NCBI GenBank assembly: GCA_009908585.1
Contig: JAAAOZ010000141.1
Span: forward strand, 1-12,751
Source: Chloroflexota bacterium
GTDB lineage: Bacteria; Chloroflexota; Anaerolineae; B4-G1; SLSP01
Length of the DNA: 12,751 nt
Direction: 5' to 3'
In this document: piece by piece, positions 6,777 through 12,751 of the stretch
How the letters are laid out: each line of letters begins with the position of its first letter
Position numbering within the stretch: position 1 is the first letter of the stretch
Translations under genes and position numbers: made by a program
The notes under the pieces: model-generated
The model's input: only the letters and a program-made list of their open reading frames with translations
Told to the model about the DNA's origin: nothing
Database searches by the model: none

Positions 6777-7829
6777 ATGGAAACCCGTGTCCTCCCCGTC
6801 GATTCGCAACATCCCGCGCCGGAGGCCATCGCCCAGGCGGCGCAATTGATCCGCGCGGGCGAGGTCGTCGCGTTCCCGACGGAGACGGTCTACGGCTTGG
6901 GCGCGGATGCCTGGCGGGCCGAGGCCGTGCAGCGCATCTTCGAGGCCAAAGAGCGCCCCGCACACGATCCCCTCATCGTTCATCTGGCGGATGTAACGTG
7001 GCTGCCGCAGGTCGCGGCGCACGTGCCGCCCGTCGCCCACGAGTTGGCCGCCCGCTTCTGGCCCGGTCCGTTGACGCTGGTGCTGCCGCGCGGTGAGCGC
7101 ATCCCCGATGTGGTGACCGCCGGCGGAGAGACCGTCGCGATGCGCGTGCCGGCCCACCCGGTGGCGCTGGCCCTGCTCGGCGCCGCCGAGGCGCCCATCG
7201 CGGCGCCGAGCGCCAACCGCTTCGGTCACGTCAGCCCCACACGCGCCGAGCACGTGCTGGCCGATCTCGACGGGCGCATCCCCCTGATCCTCGACGGCGG
7301 CCCCACGCCCGTCGGCGTCGAATCGACGGTGCTCTCGCTGGTGACCCCCACGCCGACGATCCTCCGCCCCGGTGGCGTGAGCCGCGAGGCGTTGCTCGCC
7401 GTCTTGGGCGAGGTGGCCGTGCGCGAGCGACCGATATCGCCCGATGAGACAATCCCATCACCAGGGACGTTAGATCAGCACTACGCGCCGCGCGCGAACG
7501 TGCGATTCTACACCGGGCCGCGCGCGGTCGTCTTGCCCGCGCTGCGCGCCGCCGCCTTCGAGCTGGAGGAGCAGGGCGAGCACGTGGGTCTGTTGATCGC
7601 CGAGGAGGATCGCGCGGCCTTGGCGGGTGCGCCGGGCGTCGTGCAGACGTTAGGCGCGCAAGGCGATGTAACGACCATCGCGCGACAGCTCTTCGCGGCC
7701 TTGCGCGCCTTGGATGCGGCGGGCGTCTCCGTCATCCTGGCGCGCGATTTCGGCAGCGCCGGCCTGGGGCTGGCGGTGCGCGACCGGCTGACGCGCGCGG
7801 CCGGCGGCGATGTGATCCGGGTGGCGTAG
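6777..7829 (+). CDS. tsaC: L-threonylcarbamoyladenylate synthase (Sua5/YrdC/TsaC family)
   Basis: This enzyme makes threonylcarbamoyl-AMP from threonine, bicarbonate and ATP, the first step of t6A modification at position 37 of ANN-decoding tRNAs. The product is 350 aa from ATG 6777, the long Sua5 form. The YrdC domain (about 15-205) has VAFPTETVYGLGADA, KERPAHDPLIVH with Lys58 and Arg60, SAN at 145-147, GVESTV and LRPGGVSR. The linker SPGTLDQHYAPR (228-239) leads to the C-terminal Sua5 domain. Starts at ATG 6744, GTG 6765 or GTG 6771 are also in frame; ATG 6744 would overlap the preceding gene by 25 bases. ATG 6777 gives the most family-like N-terminus but its ribosome site is weak. The gene is very GC-rich: line 7141-7200 counts 50 G/C of 60. 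The next gene starts right after its stop. Confidence 0.94.
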   Translation: METRVLPVDSQHPAPEAIAQAAQLIRAGEVVAFPTETVYGLGADAWRAEAVQRIFEAKERPAHDPLIVHLADVTWLPQVAAHVPPVAHELAARFWPGPLTLVLPRGERIPDVVTAGGETVAMRVPAHPVALALLGAAEAPIAAPSANRFGHVSPTRAEHVLADLDGRIPLILDGGPTPVGVESTVLSLVTPTPTILRPGGVSREALLAVLGEVAVRERPISPDETIPSPGTLDQHYAPRANVRFYTGPRAVVLPALRAAAFELEEQGEHVGLLIAEEDRAALAGAPGVVQTLGAQGDVTTIARQLFAALRALDAAGVSVILARDFGSAGLGLAVRDRLTRAAGGDVIRVA

Positions 7830-8279
7830 ATGTCGTCGCTGACCATTCGGCCCTTTGAGCGGCGCGACCAGGCTGCCGCGAAGACTCTCATCTTAGAGGG
7901 GCTGGTGGAGCACTGGGGCGCGCTCGATCCCACGTTGAACCCCGACCTGGACGATATCGCTACAACCTACGCCGAGGGACGCTTCCTCACGGCGTGGCAG
8001 GGGAAGCGATTGGTGGGCACGGGCGCGATCTTGCCGGAGGCCGGAGCTGAGGGCACGGCGCGCGTGGTGCGGATGTCCGTCGCGCGCGGTTGTCGCCGTC
8101 AGGGCATCGGGCGGGCGCTGCTGGATGCGCTGTGCGCGACGGCGCGCAAGGTCGGCTATCGACGCCTGGTGCTGGAGACGACGGCCACGTGGCACGGCGT
8201 CATCGATTTCTACGAGATCTACGGCTTCCGCGCGTTAGGCGTGCGGGAGGGCAATATGCACTTCGAGATGGATCTATGA
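7830..8279 (+). CDS. GNAT-family N-acetyltransferase
   Basis: This 149-aa protein has one complete GNAT fold. The acetyl-CoA pyrophosphate-binding motif R-x-x-G-x-G is at residues 89-94 (RRQGIG), preceded by the strand VVRMSVARGC and followed by the helix RALLDALCATARKVG. The final strand LVLETT and the FYEIYGFRALG turn are standard for the family. The ATG follows the upstream TAG with no gap, so translation probably depends on termination of the synthase gene. The stop overlaps the next start as ATGA. The acetylated substrate cannot be told; the family acts on small molecules, peptides and proteins. Although the gene stands beside a t6A gene, nothing in it resembles the ribosomal-protein acetyltransferases specifically. 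Confidence 0.87.
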   Translation: MSSLTIRPFERRDQAAAKTLILEGLVEHWGALDPTLNPDLDDIATTYAEGRFLTAWQGKRLVGTGAILPEAGAEGTARVVRMSVARGCRRQGIGRALLDALCATARKVGYRRLVLETTATWHGVIDFYEIYGFRALGVREGNMHFEMDL

Positions 8280-9016
8280 CTCGCGATTTGGCGTTAGACG
8301 ATGCCGCGCTGGCTGCGTTGAACGCGCGCTTCGCAACCGCCTCGCCCCAGGATATTTTGGCCTGGGCGTGGGAGACCTTCGGGCCGGAGGAGGTGGCGGC
8401 CAGTTCGTCGTTCCAGACGCAGAGCGTGCCGCTACTCCACATGATCGCCCAAACGTGCCCGCAGATGCCCGTATTGTTCATCGATACGGGTTTTCACTTT
8501 CCAGAGACCCTTGCGTTTCGTGATCGCTTACAGGCGCGATGGGACTTGAATATCCGCGTCGTGCGGCCCGCGATCAGCAAGGGCGAGTTGTTCCGCAGGT
8601 ATGGCGAGGGCCTCTACCGGCGCGATCCTGATCTCTGTTGCTATATCAACAAAGTGCGCTCGATGCAGGAGGCGCTGACATCGTTTCGCGCTTGGATTGC
8701 CGGCGTGCGTCGTGATCAGACGAAAAACCGGCAAGGGCTGGAGGTCGTCATCCGCCAGACCTCTGGCTTGCTCAAAGTGCATCCCCTGCTGAACTGGACG
8801 GAAGCGCACATCGCGGCCTATCGCGATGTGCACGAGTTGCCCGTGCATCCCCTCTATTACCAGGGCTATCCCAGCGTGGGATGCGCGCCGTGCACGCGAC
8901 CAGTCTTATCGGCCTCTGGCGATGCCGATAATGCGCGCGCCGGGCGTTGGGCGGAAGCGGACAAAGAAAAGACGGAATGTGGGTTGCATTTGGATTGGGA
9001 AAAAGAAGAGGCTTGA
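8276..9016 (+). CDS. cysH: Phosphoadenylyl/adenylyl-sulfate reductase (CysH), iron-sulfur type
   Basis: This enzyme reduces activated sulfate (APS or PAPS) to sulfite in assimilatory sulfur metabolism, using thioredoxin or a similar donor. The product is 246 aa, normal for the family. ASSSFQTQSVPLLHM is the nucleotide-loop region (a PP-loop relative), and FIDTGFHFPET is highly conserved. Cys121-Cys122 (DLCCYINK) and Cys203/Cys206 (GCAPCTRP) form the CC...CxxC set that holds a [4Fe-4S] cluster, which in characterised enzymes usually goes with APS as substrate. Cys235 in ECGLHL near the C-terminus is the catalytic cysteine. The long in-frame reading from 8090 would cover the GNAT gene; ATG 8276 with an ATGA overlap is preferred. 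No ATP sulfurylase or sulfite reductase gene is in the window. Confidence 0.95.
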   Translation: MTRDLALDDAALAALNARFATASPQDILAWAWETFGPEEVAASSSFQTQSVPLLHMIAQTCPQMPVLFIDTGFHFPETLAFRDRLQARWDLNIRVVRPAISKGELFRRYGEGLYRRDPDLCCYINKVRSMQEALTSFRAWIAGVRRDQTKNRQGLEVVIRQTSGLLKVHPLLNWTEAHIAAYRDVHELPVHPLYYQGYPSVGCAPCTRPVLSASGDADNARAGRWAEADKEKTECGLHLDWEKEEA

Positions 9017-9038
9017 TAGCGAGGAGGGAGAGGCGACT

Positions 9039-10028
9039 ATGCGACGCACACAGAACGAGAATCCAGTTGTGTTAATCACAGGCGGGGCGGGATACATCGG
9101 ATCGCAGTTAGTCCGCGATATGGTTCACGACCCCGACTTTGATGGCTATACCATCCGCATTTATGATAATCTGCATCGCCACCACTACTGCGGCCTGATG
9201 GATCTGCCCCGCGCGGGCCGATATGAGTTCATCGAGGGCGATATCTTGGATCGCTTCAACCTGGAGCGGGCGATGTGCGGCGTGAGCGAGGTTTTTCACC
9301 TCGCGGCGCTGGTCAGCACCCCGTTGAGCTTCGATCACCCGGAATGGACGGAGCAGGTCAATCACTGGGGCACCGCCTCCGTGGTCGATTGCGCGCTCCA
9401 TAGCGGCGTCGAGCGGCTGCTCTACGTCAGTTCCGCCAGCGTCTACGGCCCCGGCGGCCCGTTCACTGAGGACGAGCCATGTCATCCCATTGGCCCCTAT
9501 TCGATTTCCAAGCGTAAGGGCGAGGAGGATGTGCAGCAGGGATGTCAGCGCGGCCTGAAGGCGACCATCGTCCGCCTGGGCACGGCTTTCGGCAATGCGC
9601 CGGCGATGCGCTTCGATGCGGTGGCCAATCGCTTAGCCTTTTTGGTGGGGGTGGGACGCCCGATGGTGCTTTACGGCAGCGGGAAGCAGGTGCGGCCGCT
9701 GATCCACATCCGCGATGCTTCGGCGGCGCTGCGCTTCTGTCTCCAGCATGGCGCGGGGCGCGGCGAGATCATCAACGCAGCGTTGCTCAATCCTTCCGCT
9801 CGCGATATCACCCACATGTTGCAGCGTCTGGTGCCGGAGGCGGAAGTTCGCTACACGGATCAGGACATCTTGACGGAGATCAGCTTCAAGATAGATGCGA
9901 GTAAGTTGTTTCAGATGGGGTTTGAGCCTCAATATACCTTGGAGCGTGGGCTGCGGGAGATGCTGGCGCGTTGGCAGGGGTATCATCAGGTAAAAAATCC
10001 TTTCGAGAACGAGTTAAAAGAGATTTAG
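9039..10028 (+). CDS. NAD-dependent epimerase/dehydratase (extended SDR family)
   Basis: This 329-aa protein is an extended short-chain dehydrogenase/reductase, probably acting on a nucleotide sugar. The Rossmann motif G-x-x-G-x-x-G is at residues 15-21 (GGAGYIG), followed by IYDNL for the NAD ribose and VFHLAALVS. The catalytic residues are visible as YVSSASVYG (Ser131-Ser132 region) and Tyr154-x3-Lys158 (PYSISK). The C-terminal half carries VRLGTAFG and GSGKQVRPLIHIRDAS, typical of sugar-nucleotide epimerases. The ATG is preceded by GAGGAGGGAGAGG (9021-9033), and the longer in-frame reading from 8826 would cover CysH. The substrate is unknown; it might supply sugars to the polysaccharide genes upstream, though that is inference. 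Its TAG stop overlaps the start of a palindromic element by two bases. Confidence 0.9.
   Translation: MRRTQNENPVVLITGGAGYIGSQLVRDMVHDPDFDGYTIRIYDNLHRHHYCGLMDLPRAGRYEFIEGDILDRFNLERAMCGVSEVFHLAALVSTPLSFDHPEWTEQVNHWGTASVVDCALHSGVERLLYVSSASVYGPGGPFTEDEPCHPIGPYSISKRKGEEDVQQGCQRGLKATIVRLGTAFGNAPAMRFDAVANRLAFLVGVGRPMVLYGSGKQVRPLIHIRDASAALRFCLQHGAGRGEIINAALLNPSARDITHMLQRLVPEAEVRYTDQDILTEISFKIDASKLFQMGFEPQYTLERGLREMLARWQGYHQVKNPFENELKEI
10004..10028 (+). repeat. Left copy of imperfect direct repeat flanking the palindromic element
   Basis: This is the 3' end of the epimerase gene (the codons for RENELKEI, with the reading shifted by one at its left edge, and the stop). It matches 10119-10142 at 19 of 24 aligned positions with one single-base gap; the last 16 bases match at 14 of 16. 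It may be a duplication made when the intervening DNA was gained. Confidence 0.45.
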
Positions 10029-10109
10029 GTGCAACGCACTTTTCGGCTTTTCACTAGGCATATCCTGCATGAGGCGTGGCCTTTCCTTCAGTTCAAGTGC
10101 GTTGCACCT
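10027..10109. repeat. 83-bp palindromic element with perfect 15-bp terminal inverted repeats (REPIN/MITE-like)
   Basis: AGGTGCAACGCACTT (10027-10041) and AAGTGCGTTGCACCT (10095-10109) are exact reverse complements. Each arm is also an internal inverted repeat, GTGC-3-GCAC, so each can fold alone and the two can also pair across the 53-base centre. The centre has weaker nested pairing: AGGC 10056-10059 with GCCT 10079-10082, and CCT 10064-10066 with AGG 10072-10074. Two inverted copies of a short palindrome around a variable centre is the layout of REPIN elements; small non-autonomous transposons (MITEs) look similar. No T-run follows either arm, so a terminator is less likely. No second copy was seen in the window. 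Confidence 0.65.
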
Positions 10110-10118
10110 CGACTGATA

Positions 10119-10142
10119 CGAGATTTGTTGAAAGAGATCTAG
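10119..10142 (+). repeat. Right copy of imperfect direct repeat flanking the palindromic element
   Basis: It resembles the epimerase gene end. Its last 16 bases (10127-10142) match 10013-10028 at 14 of 16 positions, including AAAGAGAT and a terminal TAG, and would read as LLKEI then stop. It ends directly against the AGGAGG ribosome site of the next gene. Confidence 0.45.
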
Positions 10143-10155
10143 AGGAGGTAGACGT

Positions 10156-11085
10156 ATGGCGTTAGTCAAGGTAGAGGATTTGGTCAAGCGATACACGCCA
10201 GAAGGCCCGAACGCGGTGGACGGCATCTCGTTCGAGATTCAAAAGGGGGAGATTTTCAGTCTGCTGGGGCCGAACGGGGCGGGCAAGACGACGGCCATTT
10301 CGGTGATCAGCACGCTGCTGCCGCCCACGTCGGGCGAGGCGTACGTCAACGGGCACGACGTGCGTACGGAGCCGATGGCGGTGCGGCAGAGCTTGGGCGT
10401 CGTGCCCCAGGATCTGGCGCTCTACGGCAACCTCACGGGACTGGAGAACCTCCGCTTCTGGGGCGAGATGCGTGGCCTGACCGGCGCCACGCTCAAACGT
10501 GAGATTGACGAGAAATTGGAGTTGACCGGTTTGACCGAGCGCGCTGGGGATCGTGTGAATACCTATTCCGGCGGGATGAAGCGCCGTCTCAACTTAGCCG
10601 TGGGCCTGCTGGGCAATCCACCGCTGGTGATGCTGGACGAGCCGACCGTCGCCATCGACCCGCAGAGCCGTCGCTACATCCTGGATTGGGTGAAGCGGAT
10701 GAAGGACGAGGGCCTGACCGTGCTCTACACCACGCACTACATGGAGGAGGCGCAGGAACTGAGCGACCGGATTGGCATCATCGATCATGGCGAATTGATC
10801 GCGCTGGGCACGTTGGATGAGTTGATCCAGTTGGTCGGCCAGCAGGAGACGCTGATGCTGCAATTGTGGCAGGGCGATGGCCTGGCGGACTTCAAGGAGG
10901 CCGTCCAGGCGCTGGAGGACGTGGATCAGGCCAGCATCCGTGAGGGGATGCTGGTGATCAACGTGCCCTCGGCGGAAGCGATGTTGCCCACTGTGCTGAG
11001 CCAGGCCTCCGCGCTGGACCATCGAAATCCGAGAGCCGAACCTGGAGACCGTCTTCCTGCACCTTACCGGCCGCGCCTTGCGTGA
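10156..11085 (+). CDS. ABC transporter ATP-binding protein (ABC-2 exporter), C-terminus altered by apparent frameshift
   Basis: This is the energy-coupling subunit of an ABC-2 exporter. The nucleotide-binding domain (about 1-225) is complete: Walker A GPNGAGKTT at 38-46, the Q-loop region GVVPQDLALY, signature YSGGMKRRLNLA from 137, Walker B LVMLDEP at 157-163, and the switch His194 (TTHYMEEA). It resembles the DrrA/NodI/CcmA-like group with a C-terminal accessory region (about 225 onward). As read, the final residues 289-309 do not resemble the family. The expected ending (EIREPNLETVFLHLTGRAL) is instead encoded in the +1 frame from 11021 to a TGA at 11087-11089. The nucleotide-binding domain itself is unaffected. 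The start is set by AGAGGAGGT (10141-10149), seven bases from ATG. The permease genes follow directly. The substrate is unknown. Confidence 0.9.
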   Translation: MALVKVEDLVKRYTPEGPNAVDGISFEIQKGEIFSLLGPNGAGKTTAISVISTLLPPTSGEAYVNGHDVRTEPMAVRQSLGVVPQDLALYGNLTGLENLRFWGEMRGLTGATLKREIDEKLELTGLTERAGDRVNTYSGGMKRRLNLAVGLLGNPPLVMLDEPTVAIDPQSRRYILDWVKRMKDEGLTVLYTTHYMEEAQELSDRIGIIDHGELIALGTLDELIQLVGQQETLMLQLWQGDGLADFKEAVQALEDVDQASIREGMLVINVPSAEAMLPTVLSQASALDHRNPRAEPGDRLPAPYRPRLA

Positions 11086-11089
11086 TTGA
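11020..11089 (+). other. Displaced C-terminal codons of the ABC ATPase in the +1 frame
   Basis: From 11021 the +1 frame reads IEIREPNLETVFLHLTGRAL then Arg-Asp and TGA (11087-11089), the well-known end of this ATPase group. The annotated frame leaves it at residue 288 (GAC 11017-11019). One surplus C at about 11019-11020, or loss of bases there, explains the switch. The repaired protein would be about 310 aa. Confidence 0.8.
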
Positions 11090-11103
11090 ACGTCGAGGAA
11101 TCT

Positions 11104-11110
11104 GGAGGAG
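11104..11110 (+). promoter_or_regulatory. Shine-Dalgarno fixing the first permease start
   Basis: GGAGGAG lies five bases before ATG 11116. It falls inside the longer reading from TTG 11086, so ATG 11116 is the likely start. Confidence 0.75.
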
Positions 11111-11115
11111 AGCCG

Positions 11116-12510
11116 ATGCGTAAATTATGGATATTGATCCTAAAAGAAATCCGACTTACTTTTCGGGATCGCGGCCTCATCATCACGATGTTGGTCACGC
11201 CGTTGGTGATCACCCTGGTGATCGCCGGCGCCTTTGGCAACGGCGGCTCTGGCCTATCCGACATCCCCGTGATCCTTATCAACAAGGACGAGGGCTTTTT
11301 GAGTGAGGAATTGGTGAATGTCTTCGCGATGGAGGGGGTCACACCTCTCGTGCAACTTGAGGTGGCGCCCAACTCGAAGGAGGCGGAGGCGGCGGCCCGC
11401 GCGCGCGTCGAATCCGATGACGTGGCCGTGTTGGTCATCATTCCCTCAGACCTCACCTCGCGGCTCTATCCCTTCAGTGAGACCGCGCAGGAGATCTTGG
11501 GCGTGGACTTCGAGACCTGGGGAGAGGGCGAGACGCCGGAGTTGACCGAGGCGGAATGGCAGGCGCTCAGCATGGCCTATGTCCAGTCTCAGATCCAAAC
11601 CCCAGCGCCCTCGGAGCCGGCCGAGGTGGTCTTGTACGCCAGCCCCGATTGGCGCATCAGCACGATGATTGTGAAAAGCATCGTCACCCAGGGGCTGACG
11701 CAACTTCAGTTGACCACGCAGGGCTACGACGCTATCGTCTCGCGCATCATCCGCGCGCAGATGGCATCGGGTGATCTGTCGATGAGCGATCAGGATAACG
11801 CTCAGGCGGAGCTTGCCGATACCTTCGCCGGTTTTGGCGGCAGCCAAGGCGCAGCCGAATTGGAGCAATCCTACGATCTGCCCATCCGTCTGCGGATTAA
11901 ATCGCCGAGCGGGCGTGGCTTTAGCTGGCTCAGCTACTCCGCCGCGTCGCAAGCGATGCTCTTTCTGATGTTCGCCATCACCTCCGGTGGGCGGACGCTG
12001 TTGGCGGAGCAGGAGGGCGGCACGCTACCCCGACTGCTCATCACGCCCAATCCGCCGCTGACCATACTCCTGGGCAAGATGGCGGGCATCGCCGTCACCG
12101 GGCTGATGCAAATGCTCCTGCTGTGGGGCGCGACCAGCTTGGTCGGTGCGTATTGGGGGGCGCCGGTGGCCGTGGCCATTTCGATGGTGGTGCTGGTACT
12201 CTGCGCTTCCGGATTGGGTGCGTTTATCTCGGCCTGGGCGCAATCGCCCGGGCAGGCCGGCGCGGTTGGCACCGCCTTCAGCCTGGTCGCGGCAGCGCTC
12301 TCCGGCACCTTCGTGCCGCGTCCCAATATGCCGGCGTGGGGGCAGACGGTGAGCCTGGTTACGCCCAACGCCTGGGGCATCGAGATTTTCTCCAATCTCC
12401 AGAATGGGAAGAGCTTGCAGGAGATTTTACCCCTGCTTGGCGGCGCCTTGGCGCTCACGGTTGGCTATTACATCTTAAGCTTGATTGGCTTCCGCCGTCA
12501 ATTCAAGTAG
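11116..12510 (+). CDS. ABC-2 type permease
   Basis: This 464-aa membrane subunit of the exporter has the ABC-2 (type ABC2_membrane_3) layout. It starts with a short amphipathic stretch (MRKLWILILKEIRLTFRDRG), then a first transmembrane helix (about 20-41), a large extracytoplasmic domain (about 42-270), and then five or so hydrophobic helices to the end: around 277-298, then from SPNPPLTILLG-like text (LLITPNPPLTILLGKMAG) onward, AISMVVLVLCASGLGAFISA, VGTAFSLVAAALSGTF and the last one near ALALTVGYYILSLIGF. SGTFVPRPNMPAWGQ is the typical re-entrant motif before the last helix. It starts 26 bases after the frameshift-restored ATPase end and lies 32 bases before a second permease, so the exporter is probably ATPase plus permease heterodimer. 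The substrate (drug, lipid, polysaccharide or peptide) is not readable. Confidence 0.88.
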   Translation: MRKLWILILKEIRLTFRDRGLIITMLVTPLVITLVIAGAFGNGGSGLSDIPVILINKDEGFLSEELVNVFAMEGVTPLVQLEVAPNSKEAEAAARARVESDDVAVLVIIPSDLTSRLYPFSETAQEILGVDFETWGEGETPELTEAEWQALSMAYVQSQIQTPAPSEPAEVVLYASPDWRISTMIVKSIVTQGLTQLQLTTQGYDAIVSRIIRAQMASGDLSMSDQDNAQAELADTFAGFGGSQGAAELEQSYDLPIRLRIKSPSGRGFSWLSYSAASQAMLFLMFAITSGGRTLLAEQEGGTLPRLLITPNPPLTILLGKMAGIAVTGLMQMLLLWGATSLVGAYWGAPVAVAISMVVLVLCASGLGAFISAWAQSPGQAGAVGTAFSLVAAALSGTFVPRPNMPAWGQTVSLVTPNAWGIEIFSNLQNGKSLQEILPLLGGALALTVGYYILSLIGFRRQFK

Positions 12511-12542
12511 CCCAAGATGGATAGAGGCAAAGGGGATAGATA

Positions 12543-12751
12543 ATGCGAAAAATTTGGTCGATGATCCGCAACGAGTTTTTGCGCGAATTTTCGTCACCCG
12601 TCTCACTGGTCTTCTTCGTGCTGCTGCCGCTGCTCTTCACGGCGGCGGTGAGCACCGGCCTCTCCGGTATGATGGATTCGAGCAGCGAAGAGGAGGTCGA
12701 GGAGGCGCGAGGAGATTTATACATCCAGCAAGAGGACACGGGTTTTATGAG
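12543..12751 (+). CDS. Second ABC-2 type permease, 3'-truncated by window edge
   Basis: The first 69 codons are visible, and the frame stays open to the window end. The start MRKIWSMIRNEFLREFSSP resembles the first permease and other ABC-2 proteins, and is followed by a first transmembrane helix (about 20-42, VSLVFFVLLPLLFTAAVSTG). The acidic stretch SSSEEEVEEARGD then enters what should be the large extracytoplasmic domain. AGGGG (12531-12535) lies seven bases before ATG 12543. It is the second permease of the exporter encoded upstream, so the transporter probably works as a heterodimer. Confidence 0.82.
   Translation, partial: MRKIWSMIRNEFLREFSSPVSLVFFVLLPLLFTAAVSTGLSGMMDSSSEEEVEEARGDLYIQQEDTGFM

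Noticed and set aside
6469..7253. Long overlapping open frames on the minus strand
   Set aside because: They arise from high-GC codon bias opposite the AAA/PD-(D/E)XK and Sua5-type genes; their products are low-complexity Arg/Ala/Pro/His sequence with no recognisable domain.
8090..8275. 62-residue N-terminal extension of CysH
   Set aside because: It covers the GNAT gene in another frame, is Arg/Gly-rich shadow sequence, and CysH has normal length from ATG 8276.
8826..9038. 71-residue N-terminal extension of the epimerase
   Set aside because: It is a shadow of the CysH C-terminus; a strong ribosome site precedes ATG 9039 and the Rossmann motif follows at the normal distance.
10027..10109. 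Intrinsic terminator formed by the two 15-bp arms
   Set aside because: The loop would be 53 bases and no T-run follows the right arm; a paired-palindrome repeat explains the structure better.
11005..11030. Programmed ribosomal frameshift in the ABC ATPase
   Set aside because: No slippery heptamer, internal Shine-Dalgarno at proper distance or clear downstream stem is visible, and such a mechanism is not known for this family; mutation or assembly error is simpler.
1..12751. CRISPR arrays, tRNA or rRNA genes, integrase or transposase genes
   Set aside because: No regularly spaced repeats, cloverleaf-like sequence, rRNA motif or transposase/integrase protein motif was seen on either strand.

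Overview
The window reads as a piece of a moderately to strongly GC-rich bacterial chromosome, most likely from the Chloroflexota (Anaerolineae-like). That is an inference from protein style, dense head-to-tail packing and AGGAGG ribosome binding sites; there is no rRNA or marker gene to prove it. All genes lie on the + strand. No tRNA, rRNA, CRISPR array, integrase or transposase was seen. No gene-free stretch exceeds 300 bases; the largest is the 127-bp gap at 10029-10155.

Region 1 (1-3579) is the end of an exopolysaccharide locus: a polyprenyl-phosphate sugar-1-phosphate transferase cut by the window edge, an O-antigen ligase/polymerase-family membrane protein, and a Wzz-type chain-length regulator without a kinase domain. 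Together they would start a glycan on its lipid carrier, polymerise or ligate it, and set its length. A perfect 10-bp hairpin follows (3609-3632).

Region 2 (3659-5182) is a compact three-gene set: a small membrane protein with a fibronectin-like domain and a C-terminal hydrophobic-plus-arginine tail, an HprK-like P-loop kinase, and a PqqD-family protein. Kinase/PqqD pairs of this kind accompany exopolysaccharide and protein-sorting loci elsewhere, so this set may belong functionally to region 1.

Region 3 (5215-6768) is a single AAA-ATPase-like/PD-(D/E)XK protein of an expanded accessory family. Region 4 (6777-9016) is a tight housekeeping run: threonylcarbamoyl-AMP synthase, a GNAT acetyltransferase and an iron-sulfur APS/PAPS reductase. 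Region 5 (9039-10028) is an NAD-dependent epimerase/dehydratase.

Region 6 (10156-12751) is an ABC-2 exporter: one ATPase and two permeases, the second cut by the window end. The ATPase gene has an apparent frameshift near 11020 that replaces its family-typical C-terminus. Between the epimerase and the exporter sits an 83-bp element with perfect 15-bp inverted ends, each end itself able to fold, flanked by an imperfect direct repeat of the epimerase gene end. This looks like an inserted REPIN- or MITE-like element.

The clearest anomalies are this palindromic element, the ATPase frameshift, and the kinase/PqqD/tailed-protein trio. I found no convincing wholly new system.
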